Source: Ichthyophis bannanicus
Taxonomy: Eukaryota; Chordata; Amphibia; Gymnophiona; Ichthyophiidae
Reading direction: 5' to 3'
NCBI GenBank assembly: GCA_033557465.1
Contig: CM066041.1
Coordinates: forward strand, 159,625,532-159,689,531
DNA: 64,000 nt
The position numbers and the translations under genes were made by a program. This document shows, in pieces, positions 11,086 through 21,411 of this stretch. The notes below the pieces were generated by a model. That model worked only from the letters and a program-made list of their open reading frames with translations. It was not told the origin of the DNA and made no database searches. Position 1 is the first letter of the stretch. Every line of letters starts with the position of its first letter.

Positions 11086-11766
11086 ATACCCTTCGAGGAC
11101 CGGCTGGATTTATGTTTAGTTACCTGAGATCCATGTGAGGAAGAAGCAGCCCTGGAAGACGCGATGCCACCGAAGCCGCATCAGAGGGAAACAGGGTACT
11201 GAGCTTGGCAGCTCGGTTCTGCCGACCTCTTTTAGACATCATAGAACAGGACATGCAATCTGTGGTGGAATGGTCAGGACCTAAACATTTTAGACACCAG
11301 TCGTGGGTGTCGGTGACGGAAATGGTACCGCCACATTTTGTGCACTTCTTAAACCCTGAGGCAGGCTTTTACATGTTAAAGAAAAAAGGTTTTGGGCCTA
11401 AGGCCCAAAACACAAGTGCACCTGAAGAAAAAGAAAGGGAAATAGTTTCCTTTTTTTTTTTTTTTTTAAAGAAGAAAAGAAGGACCAGCGGTACCGGTAG
11501 AGCGTCGAAGAAGGCAGACGTGATACAAAAGAAATAAAGTAAATAAAGAAATTCTTCTGCAGTGACAGGAACACGACCTGCTGGCTCTGCGGAAAAAGAA
11601 GAACTGAGGAGAGACAGTTGGGAAAGGCGGGAAGGCAGCACGCAGGCGCTGTGGGATGCTCCCAAAAGCTTTCTGATTGGACGCTGGGGAGCGTTCCCAC
11701 GCAGGCTCCGTCGGTACCGACGAAACCCATATGTGAAGACTCATTCCTGCTTGTTCCTGGAGATAG
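11086..11766 (-). mobile_element. DIRS copy D2, 5' segment (gag start and left terminus)
   Basis: Continuation of 2721-4935 after the DB insertion. The gag N-terminus lies at 11205-11373 with the same Cys/His module as D1. The start codon at about 11373 is followed directly by TAA where D1 has GAA, so codon 2 is a stop. The leader holds a T-run at 11451-11467. The outer end 11727-11766 matches 2681-2720. Beyond 11766 the sequence is no longer DIRS. Confidence 0.85.
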
Positions 11767-12183
11767 CACTTATACAGTAAACATACTGTGGTAATTTTAC
11801 AATGTGTGTAAATCTAGGTATTCATCATATATGCACAGAAATGGACATCTATGCCTGTATCTGATGCAGTCGCTATTCTGAAAGTTCATGTCAGACTGAT
11901 CATGCATATTTTCACTGTGGGCATGTACAGGGGTGGAGTTCGGGTGGCATGGAAGGTTACAGTGTGAATTATAAAACACTAATTTACACAGATTATTGAA
12001 AACTCCAGGTGTGAGCATTTGCAACAGTCATAGAGCAGGTGCAAGTGTTCGCAGCTTAAATTAATGTGCATTTTTCACCACTTATATCCCTATTTTATTA
12101 AAGTACATGCATACATCTAGGTGCACCTTTTAAAAGTTACCCTCATCAGGAGATGAGATGGGGAGAATGAAGCTGAATGTTAC
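11767..12183. other. Intronic sequence downstream of the exon
   Basis: AT-rich DNA with no open frame, no repeat signature and no match to other parts of the window. By position it is intron of the ASPSCR1-like gene. Confidence 0.5.
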
Positions 12184-12265
12184 CTTAGGATATCGTTCCA
12201 GCTTCTCCTTCATTCGAGATTCTCTCATAGATTTGGTCAGTAGTGGGGATTCTTCCAGTCGCTTC
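12184..12265 (-). CDS. ASPSCR1: Single exon of an ASPSCR1 (TUG/UBXD9)-like gene
   Basis: An 82-bp exon on the minus strand. On its 5' side is a long pyrimidine tract ending CTCACTCTCAAG (acceptor AG at 12266-12267). On its 3' side is AAG followed by GTAACA (donor at 12182-12183). Dropping the first base gives 27 codons with no stop, including KRLEESPLLTKSMRES and KEKLERYPK. I recall this pattern as the segment just N-terminal to the UBX domain of ASPSCR1, a tether that retains GLUT4 vesicles and a p97/VCP cofactor. The exon enters in phase 1 and leaves in phase 0. No other exon of the gene is visible, so the flanking introns must be long. The identification rests on memory, not on a search. 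Confidence 0.8.
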
Positions 12266-12327
12266 CTTGAGAGTGAGAAAAAGAAAGCAGAAATCAGTTT
12301 CCAGCCTCCTTCTCTCCAAAAGGTAAC
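12266..12327. other. Residual intron upstream of the exon
   Basis: Only 62 bp of apparently original intron, including the pyrimidine tract, separate the acceptor from the next transposon end. Confidence 0.55.
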
Positions 12328-12789
12328 ATTTTATTTATCAGATAATGTCCTTTCCTTGAGCCCTGCTAAATCAGTCCAGACAAGTGGGCTGTGTTCCTCT
12401 AACAGCAGATTGTGGAGACAAAGACCAATGAAAAGCCCAGGTTTCAATGGAATCACTCCCATGACTCTATCCAGCTCAGCCACCAAAGGTCCCTTCAGTA
12501 TTCGTCCCAAAGCATACAGGAGATACAGAGCATGCCTCACGCAACCTCAATGTGGGCAAACGACAAATACTCAACAGTAGCAAACTTGTACAGGAAGGTA
12601 GAACAGAAAGAAGGCTGTTAGTAGAATATGAGCCTGCAGACCCAAGGAAACCACAGCAGAACAGAGCAATAGTGTTTCATGGGTGGGCTTTGGACTGGTC
12701 TAGCAGGACTCAAGGACAGGACATTATCTGGTAGATAAAATATCACTTTCCGTACTGTCCTGCTAGACCAGTCCAGGCAAGTGGGATGT
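12328..12789 (-). mobile_element. DIRS-type terminus with ICR, third family
   Basis: The outer end 12328-12387 (ATTTTATTTATCAGATAATG and so on) recurs in inverted form at 12684-12741. It is followed at once by a second complementary block (12742-12789, CTGCTAGACCAGTCCAGGC). This outer-end, spacer, joined-ends layout is the same as the right ends of DB and the D copies, though the sequence differs. No recombinase follows, because a Tc1 remnant begins at 12791. I infer a truncated DIRS; another element type with similar ends is possible. Confidence 0.6.
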
Positions 12790-12790
12790 A

Positions 12791-13242
12791 CAGTTCTGGT
12801 CAACATTATTGACATCCTGGCATTTTAGGTATGTTGTGTTCAATAATTTGAGAAATAATTGGAAATATTCCAACTGTATGTCATCATTTCAAAAGGTATA
12901 CAACAAAAAAGATGTCTGTGCAACTTGAACATAGTAATTTCTGAGACACCCCCCCCCCCCCACCACACAAAATATGACCTGGACAGGATTAATGGCACTC
13001 TTCACTAATATTTGGTTGCACAACTCGTCAGTGATGGCCTCTAAATGTTTATTGTAGCTATCTATAAGTTTCGCACATCTGTCTGCTGGTAGTTTCTCTC
13101 ACTCTTCAACTATGATTTGTTTCAGCTCATGGATGCCTCCAGGATTCCTTTCACCAATGGCAAATTTCAGCTCTTTACAAAGGTTCTTGATTGGACTGAG
13201 ATCAGGACTCATTGCTGGCAAGTTTAAAACAGTCCATTTGTT
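12791..13242 (-). mobile_element. Tc1/mariner transposon remnant
   Basis: It starts next to a TA (12789-12790) with CAGTTCTGGTCAACATTATT, the usual look of a Tc1 inverted repeat. The minus strand encodes the C-terminal part of a DD34E transposase: MSPDLSPIKNLCKELKFAIG and then GGIHELKQIIVEEW. In this family the SPDLxPIExLW box carries the last catalytic acidic residue; here Glu is replaced by Lys, so it is inactive. A C-run at 12951-12961 interrupts it. The N-terminal part is cut off by the L1-C insertion at 13243. Confidence 0.75.
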
Positions 13243-13358
13243 CCTTTTTTTAAAAAAAACACAAGGTCGACAATACAAGAGAAACAAGGTACAGCATCAA
13301 AGTAGTAGGCAGAGAACATCCCTCCAACCTAATACAGCAAACCAAGTGGTTTGACATC
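13243..13358 (-). mobile_element. 3' end of L1-C, distal piece
   Basis: The T-run at 13243-13249, followed by A-rich sequence, marks the poly-A end of an L1 inserted in the Tc1. It continues at 16652 beyond the hAT element. Confidence 0.55.
13351..13358. repeat. Target-site duplication of the hAT element, left
   Basis: TTGACATC, identical to 16644-16651. Eight bases is the hAT superfamily length. Confidence 0.93.
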
Positions 13359-14385
13359 CAGGGGCGGCCCAAGGGGGGTGCGGGGCCATGTGCGGAGACT
13401 CGGTGCGGGGCCTCATTTGCATAAGGGGCCTCATTTGCATAAATATTTGCATAATGTTACCATACACGAACTTTTAGTAAACATGCCTCTTAATGAGTGT
13501 ATGAATAAAGAAAGACTAAAAGACTTCTACATTACTATAATCCAATACCAACCGCCAGGCACATTAGGAACTACTACAAACACTGCCCATTTAGAACCCA
13601 TAGCAAACCCGCCGTATCCTAACAGCACTACCAGGACTCATAAAGCACCATACCCTAACTATCAAAAGGAAACGCTGCAAATATTAAACCAATACATTTC
13701 AGAGAACAACAATACATGACCTACTGGGGAAAGAGAACAAGTGGCAATGTCAAATAGGAATTACATAAACAGAATACCTCAGCTCAGTTACACATGCAGA
13801 ACATAGACCATCACCAAACAAGGAATCACAATTTAGAAACAGGAAGACAATAATTAAACTGGGAATCCCAAAAGCCAAACTTGGAATGTACAACACTGTA
13901 GAAATAAAACTATACATTAATTTGCTCTTGTACTAAACAAAGCGCAGACGTTAATGATGCACATTTCCCAGAGCTGACATATTCCAATTAATAAATTCAA
14001 AATAAAGAGATATTTTTCTACCTTTTGTGCATTTTTTTTCAGCTGCAATTGCTCCAGCCACTTTCTTCTGGTTTCTTCGTGTCTTCCGCTAATTCTTCAT
14101 CGTCTGCTGTCCATTTGTCTTTTCTTCTCTCTTCTAGTTTTTTTTCCATTCTCTCTCTACATCTGCTTTAACATACTAATCTTTCTCCTTTTTGCTCTTT
14201 CCTCATTCCTATTTCATCCACTCAAATTTTACCCCTCCATCCTCAATCCCCACCTACTCTCCCAATATCCGGACAATTGTAGATTTGTCTTCCCTCCCAC
14301 ACAAAATATTTTTTCCCTCTCCATTTCACTCTCCCAGCTCCATCCCATTCTAATCCTCCCCCAACATCAGCTCCATTCTAGTTCC

Positions 14386-16100
14386 AGTCCCACCCAGCAT
14401 CCGCTCCCTTCTAGTCCCCGCATCAGCCCATTTCCAGTCCTAGCCCCCCATAAGCCCATTTCCAGTCCTAGCTCCCCCATCTATTTGCAGTCCCATCCAA
14501 GTCCCTCCATCAGCTCATTTCCAATCCCAGCCCCCCATGAGCCCATTTCTAGTCCTTTCCTAGCCCCACCATCAGCCCATGTCAAATCCTAGCTCCCCTC
14601 CACTCAGCCCATTTCCAATCCAAGCCCCCCATGAGCCTACTTCCAGTTCTAGCCCCTTCATGAGTCCATTTCAATCCAAACCCCCACCACAGCCCATTTC
14701 CAATCTTAGCACCCCCAACAGCCAATTTCCAGTCCTATTCTAGCCCATCAGCCCATTTCCTGTCCTAGCCCCCCCCTCACCCATTTCCAGTCCTAGCTCC
14801 CTCCCCCTCACAACCCATTTCCATTCCAAGCCCCCGTCCCCATCAGCTATTTGCAGTTCAAGCCCTCCTTCCACTCAGCCCATTTCCAGTCCTAGCCTCC
14901 TCATAGCCCATTACTAGTCCTAACCCCCCATCAGCCCATTACGTCCTAACCCCCCATCACCCTATTTCCAGTCCTAGCCCCCCATCAGCCTATTTCCAGT
15001 CTTAGCCCCCCTCCCATAGCCAATTACCAGTCCTACCCCCCCATCAGCCCATTTCCAGTCTTAGCCCCCCATAGCCCATTACCAGTCCTAACCCCCCCAT
15101 CACCCTATTTCCAGTCCTAGCCCCCCATCAGCCCATTTCCAGTCTTAGCCCCCCATAGCCCATTACCAGTCCTAACCCCCCCATCACCCTATTTCCAGTC
15201 CTAGCCCCCCCATCAGCCTATTTCCAGTCTTAGCCCCCCACAGCCCATTACCAGTCCTAACCCCCCCATCACCCTATTTCCAGTCCTAGCCCCCCCATCA
15301 GCCTATTTCCAGTCTTAGCCCCCCCCCATAGCCAATTACCAGTCCTACCCCCCCATCAGCCCACTTCCAGTCTTAGCCTCCCCCCCCCATGGCCCATTAC
15401 CAGTCCTAACCCTCCCCCCCCCATCAGCCCATTACCAGTCCTAGCCTCCCCCCCCCATGGCCCATTACCAGTCCTAACACCCCCCCATGGCCCATTACCA
15501 GTCCTAACCCCCCCCCCGGCCCATTACCAGTCCTAACACCCCCCCCATCAGCCCACTTCCAGTCTTAGCCCCCCCATAGCCCATTACCAGTCCTAACCCC
15601 CCCATCAGCCCATTTCCAGTCCTACCCCCCCACTTCCAGCCTTAGCCCCCTCCCCATAGTCAATTACCAGTCCTAACCCCCCCCATCAGCCCATTTCCAG
15701 TCCTACCCCCCCACTTCCAGCCTTAGCCCCCTCCCCATAGCCCATTACCAGTCCAAACCCCCCCATCAGCCCACTTAGCCCCCCCTCAGTCCATTACCAG
15801 TCCTAACCCCCCCCTCTGCGCACTTCGCCCCCCCCCATTGCCCATTACCAGTCCTAACCCCCCCCCCCATCAGCCCACTTCCAGTCTTAGCCTCCCCCCC
15901 ATGGCCCATTACCAGTCATAACCACCCCCCCCCCCCCGGCCCATTACCAGTCCTAACCACCCCACCCCCCTGGCCCATTACCAGTCCTCACCACCCCCCC
16001 CCCCCATCAGCCCACTTCCAGTTTAGCCTCCCCCTCCCATCAGCCTACTTCCAGTTTAGCCTCCCCCCCTCCCATAGCCCATTACCAGTCCTAACCACCC
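14386..16100. repeat. C-rich minisatellite in the hAT element
   Basis: Degenerate tandem units of about 26-31 bp built on CCCATTTCCAGTCCTAGCCC plus a variable run of C and ATCAG. Homogeneity rises to the right, and C-runs of up to 15 occur. One strand is almost free of G apart from CAG. Confidence 0.92.
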
Positions 16101-16144
16101 CCCCCTCCCCTATCATTCCAAATTAAAATTAAAAAAAAACCCAA

Positions 16145-16530
16145 ACCGGCTGCTTCTGCCGCGGCAGCTTCAAGAGCTCTGCCGCGGCAGCATCAAGAGC
16201 TCTGCCGCGGGGCCCCCCCCTGCCCGGCAGAGCCTCCGTGCATCTTCAGCTCTTCACGTCCAAAACGCGGTCTTTTTTCAGAGCCGCGAGAGTTTCTTTT
16301 CTCGCGGCTCTGTTAATCCCGCCGAGGGTGATGGGAAATCCCATCAGCCCCGCGGGATTAAGAGAGCCGCGAGAAAAGAAACTCTCGCGGCTCTGAAAGA
16401 AGCCCGCGTTTTGGACGTGAAGAGCTGAAGATGCACGGAGGCTCTGCCGGGCAGGGGGGGGCCCCGCGGCAGAGCTCTTGAAGCTGCCGCGGCAGAGCTC
16501 TTGAAGCTGCCGCGGCAGAAGCAGCCGGTT
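16145..16530. repeat. Large GC-rich cruciform in the hAT element
   Basis: Two arms of about 180 bp (16145-16324 and 16347-16530) are near-perfect reverse complements around a spacer of about 22 bp. Each arm holds a three-fold GCCGCGGCAG repeat and an internal palindrome (CAGAGCCGCGAGAG and its complement). Confidence 0.9.
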
Positions 16531-16651
16531 TGTTTTTTTTTTTTTTTAACTTGGGATGCTTAAGAATGTTTTTTGCGCGGGGCCCCCTGAAACGCGGGGC
16601 CCTGTGCAAAAAACATTCTTGCTCAATGGACGGGCCGGCCCTGTTGACATC

Positions 16652-17721
16652 CAAACTATGCCCTAATCAAGCTATACAAAGTACATACAATACAAATTCC
16701 ATGTAACCATACTACAAAACATCAGGGAGGCAGTTAAAATGACAAAATGCAAGACAGAAAATGGTATATCCAAGAGAACTGTCCCTAACAGAAACAGAGT
16801 AAAGGGAGGCAGGGGAGAGGGAAGATAATACCATATACTCAGAAAGTAATACAAGCAAACTCTCCAGCATCCACACCTCTTCCTGATTCATAAGCAGCCA
16901 CCACCAAAACTCCACTCACCCTCAAACATTGAAACCCATCCCCCACAACATAACAGATAAAAACGACAGTCAATCATACAAAAATAAGACAAATACAGCA
17001 GAACACCAAGGAAAGGAAAGAAAAAAAAAGTATGGTAGGGTGTCCACTGCAAGACCCAACGGTAAGACCACTAATCAGAGATCAGACGAGAGGACAGTAT
17101 AACCACCAAGAGTAAGGGAGGAAAGGCTAAGGCTAAAAGGGCCCTAAAGATCAAAGGAACCAAAAAGCAGGAGTAGGAGATAAACAGTAGGGGAAAATGA
17201 TACAGGGACATCTGAGAAGGGATATAAGAAACACAGGAGGCATCTCCACGGAGAGTCCTCTCCTAACAGACCCATATCGGAGTCCACCCAGCGACAGTAT
17301 GGGCATCAGAGCTCAAGGAAACACTAATTGCCCCTTCAACATGGAAGTCAGCTTATCCATATTCATCAACTCATTCACAGGAATCCTCCAATCAACCAAT
17401 CCCGGTCCATTCTCAGCTTTCCAACGATGGGCAACCACCATACGCGCTGCCACCAGGAGTAGCTCAGCCAGTCTACAACCTCGTACCACTGCATCTTCAG
17501 GGAGATCAAGGTCAATGTATCCCAACAAACACAAAACCAGGTCTACAGGGAAAGCACAATCTACAATCTCATTAATTAAACCTATTATTCTGATCCAATA
17601 CTCCGCAACCTGAGGGCACTCCCACCACATATGTAGAAGGAGCCTACCCCCCTCACATCCCCTCTAACAAAGGTCAGAATCACACAATCCTAGATGCATC
17701 AGGCAAGCTGGAGCCAGATGG
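16652..17721 (-). mobile_element. L1-C: 3' part of an L1-clade LINE
   Basis: The end of ORF2 on the minus strand (about 17313-17660) contains MWWECPQVAEYWIRI and then LVAARMVVAHRWK, the C-terminal pattern of L1 ORF2 (compare HLWWTCPTIQRYW at 35418-35927). The 3' UTR runs to 16652 and, beyond the hAT element, to 13243. It is cut on the 5' side by DIRS D3 at 17722. Most of ORF2 and all of ORF1 are missing. Confidence 0.78.
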
Positions 17722-18159
17722 CGTAGTTACTCACCTGTAGCAGTTGTTCTCTGTGAATAGCAAGAATAAGTCCTCACATATGGGTGACGTCACCGACGGA
17801 GCCCCACCCGGAACGCTCCCCAGCTTCCAAAGGAAGCTTTTGGGAGGTATGCTGCACATGCAAGTCTGCCTTCTCTGCCCACGTGGCGCCATATTCTCCT
17901 GTATGATCACATAGCAGAGCCAAAAAGGCAACTTCCTGGGGAGGTGGGAGAGTTGTGAGGACTTATTCCTGCTATTCATAGAGAACATCTGCTATGGGTG
18001 CGTAACTACGGTTTCTCCGTGAACAAGCAGAAAATAAGTCCTCACATATAGGACTCCCAAGCTATAGGCTACCGAAACCAGAGGAGAAAAACAGCCCAAC
18101 CAGGCATCGAGAACTGGGGAAGCCAGGAAGACCAGAGAAGTAGTCCTGCCGAGAGCCTC

Positions 18160-19364
18160 ACCTGATGCAGTATTCACAGTCAACGTCAACCAAGGGAATT
18201 TTGAGCAGGTAGCCTGGATAGATAGAAGGGCCAGTGGGTAGGAGATGATCCTCAAGACTCAAAGAAATAGCAGAGTACGACCTGGCCAAAATTGCTGTCC
18301 CATCAGGGCTCCCCATCCAGACAAGTTGGTTGTGAAGGTATGGACCGATGACCATGACACTGCCCTGAAGATCATCTCTGCAGAGACAAAGCAGAGGTTG
18401 GCTACCAATGTAGCCATCGCACAGATATTATGAGCCGTGACGCGACCCCTCAAGGCTCAGATCAGCCAGGGAATACGCCTGGGCGATGCAGTCAGCAAGC
18501 CAGAGGGTGAAAGAGACAGATAACTGAGAGGATTGATGGTGTGCCTTCGTGCGATCTAAGCAGAAGGCCAACACACACTTGCAATCCAGCTTGTGCAATG
18601 CTGCCTCACCACGGTTGGCGTGAGGCCGGAGTAAAACACTGGAAGGACAATAGACTGGTTGAGGTGAAAAGTCAATACCACCTTAAGCAGAAAACGTGAG
18701 TGCGTGCGGAGCACCGCCTGATTCTGATGGAACCTGCTGTAGTATGTAGGGTGCTCGACCAGAGACTGGAGCTCTCACTCGCTAGGCCGACATGATGGCC
18801 ACCAAGAAAGAGGAACTTGCAGGTCAAGAACTTTAGGGACACGTGTTCAGTGGCTCAAAAAGAGCCCGCATAAGGTGGCTGAGGACCATATTCAGGTTTC
18901 AAAGAACCATAGGGTGCTTAATCGGAGGCTTCAAGAAAAGTAAGTCCCGCATGAATCGATGTACCAGAGGCTGAGCCAGGTTTCCAATCGCAGCCACAAT
19001 GGAACGCACCAATTGCGCTAAGATGAACACACACACAGAGTTGGACTTTTACCCAGAATTGGAGAGGTTCAAGAGGTACTCTAAGAGCTGGTCCATGGGG
19101 CAGACAAAGTGGTCAATATCTGACCAGTACACCAGACAGCAACCGATACCATTTTAATGTGTAGGCTTTATGCATTGACTTCTTGCAAGATGCTAGCAGG
19201 ATCTCTGACACCCTCAGTATCCAAGTTGTGAGTGCTAGGGAGTGGATATTAGGATGCAAAAGGGAGCCTTCCTCTTGTGAGATGTGGTCTGGGTCGGAGC
19301 CCAGACAAAGGGGTTCCCTTCTGTGGTAACTAGCAATAAGGGGAACCATACCTGCCGAGGTCAA
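18160..19364 (-). pseudogene. Tyrosine recombinase remnant of D3
   Basis: The N-terminal part at 19113-19364 shows ILLASCKKSMHKAYTLKWYR, the SAM-like arm seen in the intact copies as KDILHASRKPSTRRSYAFKW. The catalytic part is scattered (18158-18453: FRAVSWSSVHTF in one frame, HNICAMATLVANL in another). The His-x-x-Arg arginine reads as Cys here. Non-functional. Confidence 0.72.
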
Positions 19365-19751
19365 TAAGAAGCAATGAGAATCATGGATCCTCTCTCAGAT
19401 TGGAGCTTCAGGAGCATCTTTGCAATGAGAGGAATCGGGGGGGGGGGGGGAGTGGATAAAGTAGGCCCCACCCCCTCGTGCAGCAGAAAGGCATCCGGAA
19501 CTAGGCAATTGCTAATCAGTCTCCAGGAGCAGATCAGAGCTACCCGGGCATTCTGTGCCACAGAAAAAGATGTCTACGTCAGGGGTGCCCCACTCCTGAA
19601 AGATCCGGTCCACCACCTTCCTTGAGGGACCATTCGTGTGGCTGAAGAACCTGACTGAGTCGATGCTCTAGACCGTTGCTCTCGCCAGACAAATAGGTCA
19701 CCCTGAAATCCATGCCATGGAGTAGGGCAAACTTCAGAGGCAAACTGCTTC

Positions 19752-21006
19752 TCAACACAGGAGGTACAAGCTTGTTCCCCCCTGCTTGTTTACATAGAGC
19801 ATGGCAACCTGGTTGCCCATCTTAATCAGGACCACCTGATTCGCCAGATGTGCCCGAAAGGCATGGAAAGTATTTGTGATGACCCAGAGCTTGAGGAAGT
19901 TGATCTGATGAAGAGTCTCACTTTCAGACCACAGGCCCTGGAAGCAGAGAATGTCCAGAAGCGTGCCCCAGCAGAGATTGGAGGCAGCCATCATGAGCAG
20001 CCTGCAGGGTGCTGCTGGTTGGAACAGAGGGCCCTGACGCAAGTTTACGGGCATGAATCACATCAGAGACTAAGCAAAGGGCATAGTGACCACTACCCTG
20101 TCCCACAGGTGGCCCAAGGTTTGTTGCCATTGCATTTGCAAAGTCCATTCAGCCTGCCGCATGCAGAGGCGAGCCTGAGGAATGCCATGTACCGTGGCTG
20201 CCATGTGCCCAAGGGCTCTCAACAGCTCATGGGCCGTGGTGTGGCGCTGCAATGCAACTACAGCCTAGATGAGACACTGCAGACGGTCCACTGGCAAGAA
20301 TGCTCTCGTCTGAGTGGTATCAAGGAGGGCTCTGATGAGCTCCAGTTTTACCGACTGCAGGCAAGACTGAGTAATTCACCATGAAGCCAAGGCCTCCGAG
20401 CACCCGAATGGTGAGCTTGGTGGGCCGCCATACAATGGCCAGCATGGGACCCTTTACGAGCCAGTCATCTAGGTGCAGGAACACAGACATTCCCTGGGTC
20501 GAGGAAAGTGACTACAGCTGGCAAGCACTTTGTAAAGACCCGGGGGGGGGGGGGGAGGCTGCGGCCAGCCCGAAGGGTAGTACCTGATACTGATAGTGCT
20601 GGCCAACCAGCATGAACCAAAGGTATTACCTGTGATGTAGAGGGATCAGAATATGCGCGTACGCTTCCTTCAGATCCAAGGAGCAAAGCCAGTCTCATTG
20701 GAGGAATGGGAGCAGCGTCCCCAATGAGACCATCTTGAACTTTTCGTGCACCAAGAACCAGTTGAGATTTTGCAGATCCAAAATGGGGCAGAACCCTCTG
20801 GTCTTTTTGGGGACCAGGAAGTACCTAGAGTAAATGCCCTGCCTTATCTGGGCCGGAGGCACTGGCTCGATGGCGAGGTCAGCAGCAGGGCCATGACCTT
20901 GGTCTGCAGGAGGCTCTATGCATGTGGTCCATGAGGTATTCCTTGGGATTGTAAGGAAGTGGCAGCTGGGTGAAATGCAACCGACCCAGGTATTTGAGGT
21001 GATCAT
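19752..21006 (-). pseudogene. RNase H and reverse transcriptase remnant of D3
   Basis: The RH part at 19752-20054 ends in MGNQVAMLYVNKQGG. RT pieces lie at 20465-20698 and 20695-21006 (YSRYFLVPKKTRGFCPILDL, then KFKMVSLGTLLPFLQ). The YLDD region is interrupted by a G-run at 20541-20554. Confidence 0.75.
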
Positions 21007-21411
21007 AGGCCACTAGTGGGCAAAGTGGATGAGCCGCCGCCCCCCCTCCCCACCTGCTGGGGAGGGGGAGGGGGGGGTAGAAAAATCTGATCTCGGACAG
21101 TGATTGATTGGCGAGGCATTCCTAACAGGGGGGCTCTGCATTTCAAGCAAAGGTACCAAAGCTTCACCAACTGAACAATGGCTGGGAAAGTGTAGTTACT
21201 CACCTGTAACAAGTGTTCTCTGGGGACAGCAGGAATCAGTACTCACATATGGGTGACGTCAGCACTGACAGAGCTCTTGTGGAAGTATCTCCCAAGCTTT
21301 CAAAGAAAACCTTTGGGAGATGCCACCACGCATGTGTGGTCCCAAGGATGCCATCTTCTTACTCAGTCAGATGACATAGCTAGCCGACAAAAGAAGATGG
21401 CAAACATATAT

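Larger units (their letters stand above)
13359..16643. mobile_element. Non-autonomous hAT-type DNA transposon, 3.3 kb
   Basis: Ends CAGGGGCGGCCC (13359) and, inverted, CAGGGCCGGCCC (16643), with a perfect 8-bp target duplication on both sides. There is no transposase frame, so it depends on one in trans. Inside are a repeated CTCATTTGCATAA word (13418-13450), AT-rich unique sequence (13460-14030), a pyrimidine-rich part (14030-14330), a long C-rich minisatellite (14386-16100) and a nearly perfect 180-bp inverted repeat (16145-16530). A second GC-rich hairpin (GGGGCCCC words) sits just inside the right end. Confidence 0.9.
17722..21191 (-). mobile_element. DIRS copy D3, degraded
   Basis: Right outer end at 17722 (GTAGTTACTCACCTGTAG). 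ICR at 17955-18051, made of the complement of that end (to 18009) and of a left outer end (18010-18051). Recombinase remnants lie at 17992-19364, RNase H at 19752-20054, RT at 20465-21006 and the gag end to about 21190, all minus and all in short frames. The left end is missing because D4 begins at 21192. The terminal repeat contains TGACGTCA. G-runs at 19436-19450 and 20541-20554 break the frames. It is older than DB or D9 by the number of stops. Confidence 0.85.

Noticed and set aside
14386..16100. CRISPR-like array of regular repeats
   Set aside because: The units are degenerate and contiguous with no unique spacers. The host is a vertebrate, and the block lies inside a hAT element.
21003..21212. 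A proline-run protein (PPPPPP) on the minus strand
   Set aside because: It is a simple G/C run within the decayed end of the D3 gag.
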